From Novosphingobium nitrogenifigens DSM 19370 (lineage in GTDB: Bacteria; Pseudomonadota; Alphaproteobacteria; Sphingomonadales; Sphingomonadaceae), in NCBI RefSeq assembly GCF_000192575.1, contig NZ_GL876926.1, forward strand, positions 310,001 to 374,000: 64,000 nt of DNA, given 5' to 3'. Shown here one piece after another: positions 18,148 to 26,566 of this stretch. Numbering within the stretch: the stretch's first letter is position 1; each line of letters begins with the position of its first letter. The notes under the pieces were generated by a model. It saw only the letters and a list, made by a program, of their open reading frames with translations. It had not been told where the DNA came from and searched no databases. Position numbers and translations under genes: made by a program.

Positions 18148-18819
18148 TTAACGTGCCGCAAAAAGGAGACGGCCGGGGCCCAGTTGTTGAAGGACGGTGT
18201 CGATTTCACTGCCGCTTACGGCAAAGCAGCCCTGGCTGCGTCCGATCCGGCCATATTCGGACAGGAAATCGGAGCCGACATAGCTGGCCGCGTGAATGAC
18301 GATGCCGCGCACTTCGGCCTGGTCGTTTTCGGGGTCGAGGCCGAGGATGCGGCGCGAAAGGCCGTGCTTGCCGTGATAGGTGTCCCCGATCACGAAGCTG
18401 CCGCTGCACGAGGCTTCCGAGCCAACGCGATTCGACAGATGCTCGACCCAACCGCTGTTGGCGGGGTCCGACCCGCGGCCATGGGCGACGAGGTGGCTCG
18501 ACAGGATGCGTCCACCCGCCAGATCGACGATATGCATCCGCTGCGTTCGTGACGGGGCCGAGAAATCAACGACGCCGATCACGCTGCGATCGGTGATGCG
18601 GGCCGAATGGGTATCGAGCGCGGACAGCGCACGCGACAACAGGCTGGGCGCGACGTCCCCCTGAACATTGCCGACCGCCAGCGATTCCGGTGGAAGCATG
18701 CTCCACGGAAGCCAGGTGTCGGCACCACGCACGGTCGCGGCCTGCGCGCTGCGTGGAAGGAGTACGGTGGCTGCGGTTCCGGCAATGGCGCCGAGGAACC
18801 GGCGCCTGCCGGAATTCAT
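18148..18819 (-). CDS. Murein L,D-transpeptidase catalytic-domain protein (YkuD_2 type), Tat-exported
   Basis: A 223-aa protein. The N-terminus 'NSGRRRFLGAIAGTAATVLL' is a Tat-type signal. The catalytic C-terminal segment 'GRIGRSQGCFAVSG' contains the conserved SxGC cysteine preceded by 'VIHAASYVG' (His). YkuD_2/ErfK-like proteins are thought to act on peptidoglycan or lipoprotein cross-links in the periplasm. Unlike classic YkuD enzymes, this subfamily is mostly uncharacterised. It stands alone between the RND operon and a nitroreductase, and the 258-base gap upstream (18820-19077) holds its promoter region. Confidence 0.85.
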   Translation of the reverse strand: MNSGRRRFLGAIAGTAATVLLPRSAQAATVRGADTWLPWSMLPPESLAVGNVQGDVAPSLLSRALSALDTHSARITDRSVIGVVDFSAPSRTQRMHIVDLAGGRILSSHLVAHGRGSDPANSGWVEHLSNRVGSEASCSGSFVIGDTYHGKHGLSRRILGLDPENDQAEVRGIVIHAASYVGSDFLSEYGRIGRSQGCFAVSGSEIDTVLQQLGPGRLLFAAR

Positions 18820-19020
18820 CGTGCGAAACCCCGTAATTTATCGATTCGTGCTGCCGTTTCCCGTCGTCCGGCCGGTCTGGCCGAGCCGGTTGGCGGCATC
18901 ACTGTGCTTGGCGCAATATCATCACGAGATATCATTGGGCGAGTCAGGCTCGCTGCAGATGCGACGAAACGTGCCTTGCATCGCACAAATGGAAGAAACG
19001 GGTCTTGCCTTCGCGGGAAC

Positions 19021-19050
19021 AAAAAAGGGGATGGGTACGCGCCCATCCCC
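19021..19050 (-). terminator. Rho-independent terminator of the nitroreductase gene
   Basis: On the minus strand a 9-bp stem (GGGGATGGG / CCCATCCCC, 19027-19035 with 19042-19050, 6-base loop) is followed by six T. It lies 28 bases after the nitroreductase stop. Confidence 0.9.
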
Positions 19051-19077
19051 TGTTCCGTCTTGAAAAAGTCTGGCGTT

Positions 19078-19665
19078 TCAAGCCAGATCGGCAAAGATAC
19101 CGGCAGCCGCGACTTTCGAGACCGGGCTGCGGGTGCTGGGCACTTCGCGACCGCGAAGGCCTTCGGGCAGGCGTTCGGGGCTGTCCTTGCGACCGATCGC
19201 GACTGCCGCTTCGAGCCGGAAATCGTCGGGAATGCCGAGCTCTTCCTTCGCCTTGGCAAAGTCGAGGCCGGTCATGCCATGGGCATGGTAGCCAAGCGCA
19301 GTCGCCTGAAGAGCAAGCAGGGCCCAGGCGGCACCCGCGTCGAAGCTGTGGCTGTGGTTGGGGTTGGCTGCATCGGGCGAGCGCATCAGCGTGTCGGACA
19401 CGATGAAGACCAGAGCGCCTGCGTCCTTGGCCCAGCTGGCGTTGAAGGGGATCAGCAGCGAGAGGAAGCGGTCCCAGTTCGCGTCGCCCTTGGTGCTGTG
19501 GAGAAAACGCCAGGGCTGATAGTTGTAAGCCGAGGGCGCCAGCGTGGCTGCTTCGAGAATGACCGCGAGGTCTTCGGCGGGAAGGGCGCTTTCATCGAAG
19601 GCACGCGGCGACCAGCGCTCGACGATGAGGGGGACAACGCGGGGATCGGCGGTGCGTTCGGTCAT
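19078..19665 (-). CDS. Nitroreductase family protein (FMN-dependent oxidoreductase)
   Basis: A 195-aa protein of normal length for the family. The N-terminal 'RWSPRAFDE' and 'LEAATLAPSAYNYQPWRF' are the conserved FMN-phosphate and ring-binding segments, and 'LLALQATALGYHAHGMTG' is the central helix. These dimeric NAD(P)H enzymes reduce nitroaromatics, quinones or enals in the cytoplasm. The ATG at 19665 has GGAG 8 bases upstream. An in-frame start far upstream at 19905 gives a low-complexity extension with no family similarity. The natural substrate is unknown. Confidence 0.88.
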   Translation of the reverse strand: MTERTADPRVVPLIVERWSPRAFDESALPAEDLAVILEAATLAPSAYNYQPWRFLHSTKGDANWDRFLSLLIPFNASWAKDAGALVFIVSDTLMRSPDAANPNHSHSFDAGAAWALLALQATALGYHAHGMTGLDFAKAKEELGIPDDFRLEAAVAIGRKDSPERLPEGLRGREVPSTRSPVSKVAAAGIFADLA

Positions 19666-20099
19666 CTGGAAACTCCGTGAGGGGAAATTTGCGGTATCGT
19701 CATGGCAGGGGGCCCATCCGCGATCTCGCGGGCGAGTCCCTCGTGCGTCTCGATCGCCTGGATAGCGACAATCGGGACCTTCAAGAACTCGGATAATTCT
19801 GTCGTGCTTATTCGAATCTCTTGAAAAGCGGCCTGCGGAACGAGGTGTCGGGAAACGAAAACTGAAATTTTCGGGGAACCTGCCGAGGGGCTCCGAACCT
19901 GTCAATCCAACCCCATGAAATGCGACAAGAAAGGATTTCTCCGGCGTTTCGCGGCGCCCGTCCGGTCGTCAAAATTCGGTCACGCATTGCATCAATTGGG
20001 CGCAATTGCATCGGATGTGTCACAAAAGTGTATTCTTCCCTGCCTAGTGGGCCGCTCGTCCAGGGAGCAAATGCTGCTCCGGGGTAAATGAGGGAATTT
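19666..20099. other. Non-coding gap between divergent nitroreductase and TonB receptor genes
   Basis: 434 bases without a credible gene. It holds the divergent promoters. The direct repeat ATTGCATC occurs at 19986-19993 and 20005-20012, flanking a CAATTG-GGCG-CAATTG inverted repeat, about 90 bases before the receptor start. This may be a regulator site. No riboswitch-like conserved structure was recognised. Confidence 0.4.
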
Positions 20100-22532
20100 A
20101 TGCGAATCCACACGATGGTCCGCGCCGGCCTTTTGGCCGGGGCCAGCCTTGCTGCGTCCGTGATCCTGCCGACGCTGGCTCACGCGGAAAGCGATGCTGC
20201 GCCTGCCGATGCGGCTGCGCCTTCCACCGAAGCTCCGGCTGCCCCCGGTGCCGGCCTGACTGAAATCGTCGTCACGGCCACCAAGCGGGAAACCAACCTG
20301 CAGAAGACGCCGATCTCGATGAACGTGATCAGCGCGGCGGTCATGAAGGACCGTCACGTCCAGAGCCTGCTCGACCTTGCCGATGGTGCGATCCCGTCGC
20401 TGCGCGTTGCCACGTTCGAAGCGCGCCAGACCGCGCTCACGATCGGCATCCGCGGCATCGTTCCGCTCGACGCCAACCAGCCCGCCCGCGAACAGGGCGT
20501 CGGCATCTATGTCGACGGCGTTTACCTCGGTCGCCAGCATGGCCTCAACGCCGCGCTGTTCGACGTCGAACGCGTCGAAGTGCTGAAGGGCCCGCAGGGA
20601 ACCCTGTTCGGTCGCAACACCGAAGGCGGCGCGCTCAGCATCGTCACCAAGGCTCCGAGCGGCAAGTTCGACGGTCGCGTCAGCGGCGGCGTCGGCAACT
20701 ACGGTTCGTACAACGGCGAAGTCCACCTCGACCTCCCCGAGTACAAGAACATCAGCATCAAGCTCGACGGCGTGGTGCAGTATCAGGATGCCACCACCAA
20801 GAACCCGCTCGCGGGTCAGTACGGCTGGAACTACTATGACCGTCGCGGCGGTCGCGTGGCCGTCCGGTGGAAGCCGACGAGCAACATTACCGACGATTTC
20901 ACCTATGACGTCGGTCGCGATGCCAACACCCCGTTCTACAGCCAGCTGCTGAACTACAACCCCAACGGTTGCGTCGCCGGTGCCGTCACCGCTTCGTGCT
21001 CGATCCCGGGTACCGCGTTCACCACGCTGAGCGGTACCGTTGCTTCGCTTCCGAGCCAGGTCGTCGTCAATGGCCGCACCCGGATGACCGTCGCTGACAT
21101 CGGCGTGCCGCAGCAGCCCAGTGTCGACAAGACCTTCGGCTTTGCCAACACGCTCAAGTGGAAAGTCGCGCCGTTCATGGAACTGCGTGCGATCACCGCT
21201 TGGCGCGGCGTGACCTCGGCTCAGTGGGACAACAGCGGCGGCGCTCACCGCGTGCCCGTCTACTCGGCCAATGGCGCGTTCAGCCGTTACAGCCTTGCCA
21301 ACCTGACCCAGCACCAGTTCAGCCAGGAACTGCAGGCAGTCGGTTCGGTCAGCAACTTCGACTACGCGGCCGGCTTCTTCTACTTCGAGGAATCGGCGAG
21401 CGATAACGCCGCGACGCCGAACTCGAACACCTGGACGACGGACGCCAACGGCAACGTCACCGGTTACACCATCAACTCGGCGGTCTTCACCAACCCGTTC
21501 GCTTCGATCGACCGCGCTTCGGCGGTCAAGTCGAAGAGCTACGCGGGCTATGGCCAGGTTACCTGGTCGCCGGTTCCGGCCTGGCACTTCACCGTCGGCG
21601 GTCGTTATACCCACGACACCAAGCACGGCGAACTGCTGACGTTCCGCAACACCTTCAACGGCAACACGCTGGACAAGAGCTGGGATCGCTTCAACCCGAT
21701 GGCGACGATCGCCTGGGATGCGACCAGCGACCTGCACTTCTACGGCAAGTACTCGACCGGTTACCGCGCAGGCGGTGCCAGCTCGCGTTCGCCCACGTAT
21801 CGCAATTTCGATCCGGAAAGCGTGCGTTCGTTCGAAATCGGCATGAAGTCGGACTTCTGGGACCACCGCGCCCGCTTCAACCTGGCCGGTTACATCATGG
21901 ACCGCAAGAACAGCCAGGTCGACTTCAACGCGGTCTATCCCGACCCGAATACGGGCACGAACGTCAACGTGCTTGAAACCGTCAACGCTGCCGGGACCAC
22001 CAAGATCCGCGGTGTCGAAGCGGACCTGACCTTGAAGCCGGTCGAAGGCCTGACCCTGACGGGTTCGTACGCCTATACCTACACGAAGATCCCGCCGGTG
22101 GTGAACCCGTTCACCGGGATCACCCAGAACGTGTACGTGGTCTTCACGCCGCGTAACGCCGCCAGCGCCTCGGCCGATTACGAACATCCGATCGGTTCGG
22201 CGGGTACGGCGGTGCGCCTGCACCTCGACGCGAACTATTCGCAGTCGACGCAGACGTTCGACCAGTTCGCGACTCACAACGACGCCTCGTTCGTCGTCAA
22301 CGGTCGCCTCTCGCTGGCCGACATTCCGGTTGCCAGCGGCGGTCAGAAGTTCACCGTCGGCATCTGGGCGCGCAACCTGCTCAACACCGACTACGTCTAC
22401 CGTCGCGATCCTTCGAACAGCCTGCCTGCCTTCGGCACCGGCACGACCGGTTCGATCAAGGGCGTGCTGGGCGACTATGGCAACTTCAACGCGCCGCGCA
22501 CTTTCGGCGTCGATGCCACGGTTCGCTTCTAA
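20100..22532 (+). CDS. TonB-dependent outer-membrane receptor (large)
   Basis: An 810-aa protein with a signal peptide ending at 'LPTLAHA'. The TonB box and plug start are at 'EIVVTATKRETNLQ'. Plug motifs 'GVGIYVDGVYLGR' and 'VEVLKGPQGTLFGRNTEGGA' follow, then a 22-strand barrel ending in Phe ('VDATVRF'). It imports a bulky or scarce nutrient across the outer membrane using TonB energy. The start at 20100 uses TGAGGGA just upstream; an ATG at 20088 is an alternative. Codon use is strongly biased to C/G third positions (AAC, AAG, TTC, ACC), more so than its neighbours, suggesting high expression. The ligand is unknown; no transporter or hydrolase gene is linked. Confidence 0.93.
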   Translation: MRIHTMVRAGLLAGASLAASVILPTLAHAESDAAPADAAAPSTEAPAAPGAGLTEIVVTATKRETNLQKTPISMNVISAAVMKDRHVQSLLDLADGAIPSLRVATFEARQTALTIGIRGIVPLDANQPAREQGVGIYVDGVYLGRQHGLNAALFDVERVEVLKGPQGTLFGRNTEGGALSIVTKAPSGKFDGRVSGGVGNYGSYNGEVHLDLPEYKNISIKLDGVVQYQDATTKNPLAGQYGWNYYDRRGGRVAVRWKPTSNITDDFTYDVGRDANTPFYSQLLNYNPNGCVAGAVTASCSIPGTAFTTLSGTVASLPSQVVVNGRTRMTVADIGVPQQPSVDKTFGFANTLKWKVAPFMELRAITAWRGVTSAQWDNSGGAHRVPVYSANGAFSRYSLANLTQHQFSQELQAVGSVSNFDYAAGFFYFEESASDNAATPNSNTWTTDANGNVTGYTINSAVFTNPFASIDRASAVKSKSYAGYGQVTWSPVPAWHFTVGGRYTHDTKHGELLTFRNTFNGNTLDKSWDRFNPMATIAWDATSDLHFYGKYSTGYRAGGASSRSPTYRNFDPESVRSFEIGMKSDFWDHRARFNLAGYIMDRKNSQVDFNAVYPDPNTGTNVNVLETVNAAGTTKIRGVEADLTLKPVEGLTLTGSYAYTYTKIPPVVNPFTGITQNVYVVFTPRNAASASADYEHPIGSAGTAVRLHLDANYSQSTQTFDQFATHNDASFVVNGRLSLADIPVASGGQKFTVGIWARNLLNTDYVYRRDPSNSLPAFGTGTTGSIKGVLGDYGNFNAPRTFGVDATVRF

Positions 22533-22572
22533 TACCAGCCTGCGATGAGCTTGGCTCAGCGCAGGTCGGTAT
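22532..22572 (+). repeat. Palindromic repeat unit 1 (hairpin)
   Basis: The arms CCTGCGATGAGC (22539-22550) and GCTCAGCGCAGG (22554-22565) pair with one mismatch, extended outward by ATACC/GGTAT. The element starts at the last base of the receptor stop codon. Its core is related to the second palindrome about 60 bases downstream. Confidence 0.7.
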
Positions 22573-22598
22573 CAGGCCGCGCGCCGCCTGAGCGAAAC

Positions 22599-22629
22599 GA
22601 CCTGCAATGAGGTCTTCTCATTGCAGGTC
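22599..22629 (+). repeat. Palindromic repeat unit 2 (perfect hairpin)
   Basis: A perfect 13-bp inverted repeat (GACCTGCAATGAG / CTCATTGCAGGTC) with loop GTCTT. It shares the core CCTGC(G/A)ATGAG with unit 1, and both are followed by related text (GCAGGTC-GTAT). It has no T-run, so it is not a terminator in itself. It looks like a REP/BIME-type palindrome pair. Confidence 0.75.
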
Positions 22630-22879
22630 CGTATAAGCCTGCAAGTCCGCTTTCGATCGTGTCGGGGGGCATGGTCTGAAAGCGGCACCGGGCAGCCCCC
22701 CACTCGTTCGGCCGTCTCGCAACGGCGGTCGGTCGGATGAGTGGGTGAGGGTGGTCCAAAGGAATTCCGAACCCCTCGGTTTTGCCGATGAGTTCGGATT
22801 ATCGCGATTTTTTCGCGTTTCACGTTTCCGGATATCCGCCCCTCTGGATGTCCGGTCCCCATTCTACCCTGAACCACTT

Positions 22880-22915
22880 GGCGGTGCAGTCTTCGACTGC
22901 GCCGCCATCTTTTTT
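22880..22915 (+). terminator. Rho-independent terminator, plus strand, about 350 bases after the receptor stop
   Basis: The stem GGCGGTGCAGTC / GACTGCGCCGCC (one G-T wobble) has a 3-base loop and is followed by ATC and a six-T run. Its orientation serves plus-strand transcripts from the receptor or from the gap itself. Confidence 0.85.
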
Positions 22916-22943
22916 GAGGCGGGGTATTGTCGAACCGGGGAGA

Positions 22944-24119
22944 TCAGGCCGCGCGGCGGCTCTTGGGCGCGATCAGGCGCTCGTAGGTGCCGAACAGTTC
23001 GCGGAAGTGGTCGTCCATGGTCCGGGGCGCAGGAATGTCTGCACGGGGCCCTGCAAGGCCGGTTTCGCGACCGAGGCAATATTCGGCGATCGCATCGGCA
23101 GCAGCCGCAGGATCGCCCGACTTGTAGGTCCAACCGCCGTTCGCGCGTGCCTGATCGGCCGCGCCCCCTTCGTCGGGCGCGATCAGAGGCAGGCCGCTGG
23201 CACAGGCTTCGGCTGCGACCATGCAGAAGGTTTCCGCCTCGCACCCGTGGAGCAGCGCGTCTCCGCTGGCCATGACGCGGGCGAGTTCTCCGCGATTGGT
23301 GATCGGGGCCAGCACGCGGACATGGGGATTGCCGCCGATGCTGCGTTCGATCGCCTTGCGGTCGCGTCCCTGGCCGATGAGGACAAGGCCGACCTGATGG
23401 TGGTTGCCTGCCGCGGCGACCGCATCGACCAGCATGGGCCAGCGCTTTTCCGGAGCGAACCGGCCGACACCGAGCAGGAGCGTTGCCGTTTCAGGCAGCT
23501 CGCACATTTCGAGCAGGCCCTTGCGCAGCGCCGGATCGCGCAGCGACGGGGAAAAGACTCCCGGGTCGACGCCCATCGGATTGGTCACGACATGCTTGAG
23601 GCCGCCCGCGACAAGCCGGGCCGACAGTCCCGCGCTGGCGCTGACGATCATGTCGTAGGAATTGTCGAGCCGACGCAGGTGTTCCCAATAGCGGTTGAAC
23701 AGCCCGTCGATGGTGTCGCGCGTCGCCACCGGATCGAGCCAGCGATAGGCATAGGCCGACAGGGGATCGGCATGCATGATCAGCGCGCGCGGCGCCTTGC
23801 CGGGCCAGTCGGCGATGATGCTGGCACTGCGCCAGGGCGAGGAGGCCTCGACGAAATCTGGGTTTTCGCGATCGAGCGTTTCGTAGAGCGCGGGCACGTC
23901 GCTGAAATAGCGATAGTTGAAGTCGAGCGGGAAAACCGTCGATTTCAGCCAGATGATCCGCGACCGGGGGCCGCGTTCCTCGATCTCGTCCCGCGGGCCG
24001 GGGGCGATGATAACCACTTCGTGGCCCATCGCGGCGCCGGCCTTGAGTTTGCGATCAACATAGGTTCGGACGCCGCCGCCTTTCGGGGCGTAAAATGCGC
24101 AGACATCGACGAGTTTCAT
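22944..24119 (-). CDS. Glycosyltransferase family 4 (GT-B)
   Basis: A 391-aa protein. Its N-terminal 'KLVDVCAFYAPKGGGVRTYV' is the glycine-rich acceptor-side loop of GT4 enzymes. The C-terminal domain has 'LLLGVGRFAPEKRWPMLVDA' and 'FCMVAAEACASGLPLIAPDE' with the conserved Glu. It should build a glycolipid or polysaccharide on the cytoplasmic face of the inner membrane. Its ATG overlaps the stop of the DUF2141 gene by 4 bases, and it is the last gene of a coupled three-gene set with that protein and a membrane protein. The sugar and acceptor are unknown. Confidence 0.88.
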   Translation of the reverse strand: MKLVDVCAFYAPKGGGVRTYVDRKLKAGAAMGHEVVIIAPGPRDEIEERGPRSRIIWLKSTVFPLDFNYRYFSDVPALYETLDRENPDFVEASSPWRSASIIADWPGKAPRALIMHADPLSAYAYRWLDPVATRDTIDGLFNRYWEHLRRLDNSYDMIVSASAGLSARLVAGGLKHVVTNPMGVDPGVFSPSLRDPALRKGLLEMCELPETATLLLGVGRFAPEKRWPMLVDAVAAAGNHHQVGLVLIGQGRDRKAIERSIGGNPHVRVLAPITNRGELARVMASGDALLHGCEAETFCMVAAEACASGLPLIAPDEGGAADQARANGGWTYKSGDPAAAADAIAEYCLGRETGLAGPRADIPAPRTMDDHFRELFGTYERLIAPKSRRAA

Positions 24120-24643
24120 CGTTTCCCCGCTAGTGGTCCGACCGAGAACAGGCCGTTACGGTAATTCATGACAATCTGCAACTGCGTGAGGCCTGCGCCC
24201 GCTTCTGTCGCGACGCGCGCGACCTTTGGTTTGGACCAGCCGATTTTCGGATTGCGCGAGAAGCCGATACCGTCGCGTTGCCAGTTGAAGCGGTGATTAT
24301 TGTCGCGGTCGTGCAACAGCGAAACTGCGTAAGTCCCGGGGCCGGGGATGCGGATGCACAGCCGGGGAACCGGATCGGCAGGGACCGGCACTTCGACCCG
24401 GCGAAAGGTCTTGCCCGCCATGACAAGCACGTTGTCGTCGGCAAGGAAATCGCTCTCGGTTGCCGGATAGACTTCGAGCTTGAGCTGCCCGGTCCGGTCT
24501 TTGAGCCCGATCACGTCGGCCAGGAACGCGGGCCCGGCCTCGTCGGGGCGGCATTGCCCCTCGGCCTTTCCGAGATCCGGGCTCGGCGGGATATATGCGG
24601 CTGTCAGCAGGGGAAGAGCCACTGCCAGCAGCAGTTTGGTCAT
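24116..24643 (-). CDS. DUF2141 domain-containing exported protein
   Basis: A 175-aa protein with a signal peptide ('LLLAVALPLLTAAY'). The DUF2141 fold is recognised by 'TGQLKLEVYPATESDFLADD' and 'GTYAVSLLHDRDNNHRFNW'. Its single small beta domain probably lies in the periplasm; the family's role is unknown. It overlaps both neighbours by 4 bases (ATGA at each end), which implies obligate co-expression with the glycosyltransferase and the membrane protein. The start at 24643 follows from the overlap and the signal peptide; the longer open frame upstream is an artefact of the adjacent gene. Confidence 0.82.
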   Translation of the reverse strand: MTKLLLAVALPLLTAAYIPPSPDLGKAEGQCRPDEAGPAFLADVIGLKDRTGQLKLEVYPATESDFLADDNVLVMAGKTFRRVEVPVPADPVPRLCIRIPGPGTYAVSLLHDRDNNHRFNWQRDGIGFSRNPKIGWSKPKVARVATEAGAGLTQLQIVMNYRNGLFSVGPLAGKR

Positions 24644-25551
24644 GCATTCCGTTCCCTTTGCACGAGGTCGAGCAGCAACATCGCAATATAGAGCACGATA
24701 TGGATAGCCGTGATGAACAGGGCTATAACCGTGATCATGTTGCGGGTCTGATCGACATGCCCGCCCAGAAGGACGAGCGCACCGGCAAAGGCGACTTCCT
24801 GGTTGGAAATCAGGGGGAGACGGGTGATCAGCAGCCGTCCGGTCGACAGGATCAGCCACGAGGACAGCGGCACGCCGGGCAGCATCAGGCTCCACAGCAC
24901 GCCCGTCAGCACCGTGTTGACGGTCAGGCGGGCCATGTGAACCATGAAGACATAGAACAGGTCTGCACGCGGCAGGCTGAGCAGGCGGTTGCGGAATACC
25001 GTGATTGCAAGGCCGGTTGCCAGCATGATGCCGATCGAGCCGACCAGCATGCCGCCGTGGATGCCAAAGCCATAGCGGGCGACATAGGGCCATGCGACGA
25101 CCAGCATGATGAGTGTCATGGCATAGCCGGCGATGGCCGACAGGATCGCGACGTCCTTGACCGCGCCGAAGGGCGAGCCTTCCATTTTTACATGGCGGCG
25201 GGCCCAGTCGTAGAAATAGACTTCGCCGACATAGCTCAGCAGCAGCTGGTTCCCGATCATCTTCTTGATCAGCGGGAACAGGCCCTCGACCGGGATCTTC
25301 CACAGCTTGCGGAAAATCACCCAGTCACCGACCGGGCCGGAAAGGTAGCTGATGACCAGAATGACCCACACCAACGGAGAATCTGGAATGTAGGCGACGA
25401 GCGTGTGCCAGTCGAGCGCACGGACCTGCCACAGCACTTCGCCGAAAATGGCGAGCGAGATCGCGGGGCCGAGCAGGGCACCCCAGCGGCGAAATCCGGC
25501 AGCGCGAGCTTCGCGCGGCAGGGCTGCCGGGATAACGTCGGGATCGGTCAT
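24640..25551 (-). CDS. Polytopic membrane protein, possibly flippase/LPG-synthase-TM-like
   Basis: A 303-aa protein with about seven to eight hydrophobic segments. Its pattern (an N-terminal hydrophobic helix, then 'ALDWHTLVAYIPDSPLVWVI') loosely resembles the lysyl-phosphatidylglycerol-synthase TM domain (AglD-like), but I cannot confirm membership by eye. It is the first gene of the ATGA-coupled trio with DUF2141 and GT4. The context suggests lipid-linked sugar handling in the inner membrane. The 250-base gap upstream (25552-25801) should contain the promoter; nothing else is evident there. Confidence 0.7.
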   Translation of the reverse strand: MTDPDVIPAALPREARAAGFRRWGALLGPAISLAIFGEVLWQVRALDWHTLVAYIPDSPLVWVILVISYLSGPVGDWVIFRKLWKIPVEGLFPLIKKMIGNQLLLSYVGEVYFYDWARRHVKMEGSPFGAVKDVAILSAIAGYAMTLIMLVVAWPYVARYGFGIHGGMLVGSIGIMLATGLAITVFRNRLLSLPRADLFYVFMVHMARLTVNTVLTGVLWSLMLPGVPLSSWLILSTGRLLITRLPLISNQEVAFAGALVLLGGHVDQTRNMITVIALFITAIHIVLYIAMLLLDLVQRERNA

Positions 25552-25801
25552 TGCGGACGTCCTCCCTGAAAGGCGCGACAGATCACCGCCGTCGCTCCGC
25601 GATCCGGCAAGATCGGGCTCGGTTTGGTCATGGTGTTTTCTGTCGCTCCATCTGGCTGTCCGTTCGCACGAGCCGGTCCCCCGTCGCGGCCCTTAGGGGC
25701 GAAGAGGGCGCCGGTCCAGTCGGGAGCGGAGTTATTCCCCGCGGCGCACCGCGCGCGGCTCGCGACAGGGCGAGTGTCGTATCGAACGAAAGGGGCGCGC
25801 A

Positions 25802-26566
25802 TCAGGCGAGCAGGCTCGCATAGCGCGAGGGCCGATGGCTTTGGACAAAGCGCGCAAGCGTCGCGTCGATCGAGGACAGCAGCGCGGGAACAGTGGTGTC
25901 GCCGGGATGGACCGCAACGCGCAGGGTCGGCAGGATCGGCAGGGCATGGCGCGCAAGCGCCGAGAACCACAGCGAAGACCGGATGCGCCCGGGACTGCGG
26001 CTGGCCCAGGTGACGACCGGCCCGCGCGAAAGAACCCGACCCGTGCGCGGTTGCCACACTTTCATGTGATCTTCGGCAAGGGCGAAACCGACTTCGTCGA
26101 GCGCGGCGAGGGCACCTTCGCCGTATAGCCAGGCCGGGGCGATGAAGCCTGCGACGGGGCGTCCGAGAATGTCCTCGAGCATGGATTTGCCCTCGCGCAT
26201 GCGGGCAAGCGCTTGCGCATGGGGCAGGTTGAGGAATTCGCCTTCACCGGCCGTCATGTGCTTGCCCTTGAACCCGGCAAGGCCGTGGGCGGCGGGCGTT
26301 TCGTCGCGATGGCACCAGCCGTGGAGGAACATTTCGATCCCCATGTCGGCCCAGTTGCGCAGGCGTGCGTGAAAAGCGGTGTTCCCGGCAATGGGGGCCT
26401 GTCGCCAGTGGTCGGGAATGACCAGCATGGCAAAGTTGGGACCGCCCAGGTGCCGCTCAAGCCGGGCGGCGAGCGCATCGACGGCGGCTTCGGAACGGGG
26501 CGATACGTCGTGAATCGCCACCAGCAGGCGCCGGTCGGGAACGGAAGAAGAGGCTGTTCTCGTCAT
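25802..26566 (-). CDS. DUF2334-type polysaccharide deacetylase-like protein
   Basis: A 254-aa protein of the NodB-homology/DUF2334 type. It contains 'LVAIHDVSPRSE' (metal-site Asp), 'GIEMFLHGWCHRDE' (His-x3-His-type metal ligands) and 'AGFIAPAWLYGEGALAALDE'. Members remove acetyl groups from sugars, but many DUF2334 proteins lack tested activity. There is no signal peptide, so it is probably cytoplasmic. I prefer the ATG at 26566; one at 26608 is also open, and neither has a good Shine-Dalgarno. It lies upstream of the GT4/DUF2141/membrane trio on the same strand and may belong to the same envelope pathway. Confidence 0.78.
   Translation of the reverse strand: MTRTASSSVPDRRLLVAIHDVSPRSEAAVDALAARLERHLGGPNFAMLVIPDHWRQAPIAGNTAFHARLRNWADMGIEMFLHGWCHRDETPAAHGLAGFKGKHMTAGEGEFLNLPHAQALARMREGKSMLEDILGRPVAGFIAPAWLYGEGALAALDEVGFALAEDHMKVWQPRTGRVLSRGPVVTWASRSPGRIRSSLWFSALARHALPILPTLRVAVHPGDTTVPALLSSIDATLARFVQSHRPSRYASLLA

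Larger units (their letters stand above)
22533..22943 (+). other. Structured non-coding region after the TonB receptor
   Basis: 411 bases without a gene. Left to right on the plus strand: two related palindromes (22532-22572, 22599-22629), a GC stem GGGGGGC/GCCCCCC (22664-22670 with 22695-22701), an imperfect hairpin around CCGAAC...GTTCGG (22768-22797), and finally a terminator at 22880-22915. It may be a long 3' untranslated region of the receptor mRNA or include a separate small RNA. Confidence 0.55.

Noticed and set aside
19992..22277. A 761-codon open frame antisense to the large TonB receptor
   Set aside because: It is a by-product of the strong C/G third-position bias of the receptor gene. 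Its translation is Arg/Gly/Asp-rich with no domain, and the receptor frame is unmistakable.
22664..22701. A GC-rich hairpin considered as a signal-recognition-particle RNA
   Set aside because: The apical loop lacks the conserved SRP tetraloop and asymmetric-loop sequence; only the stem is similar in GC content.
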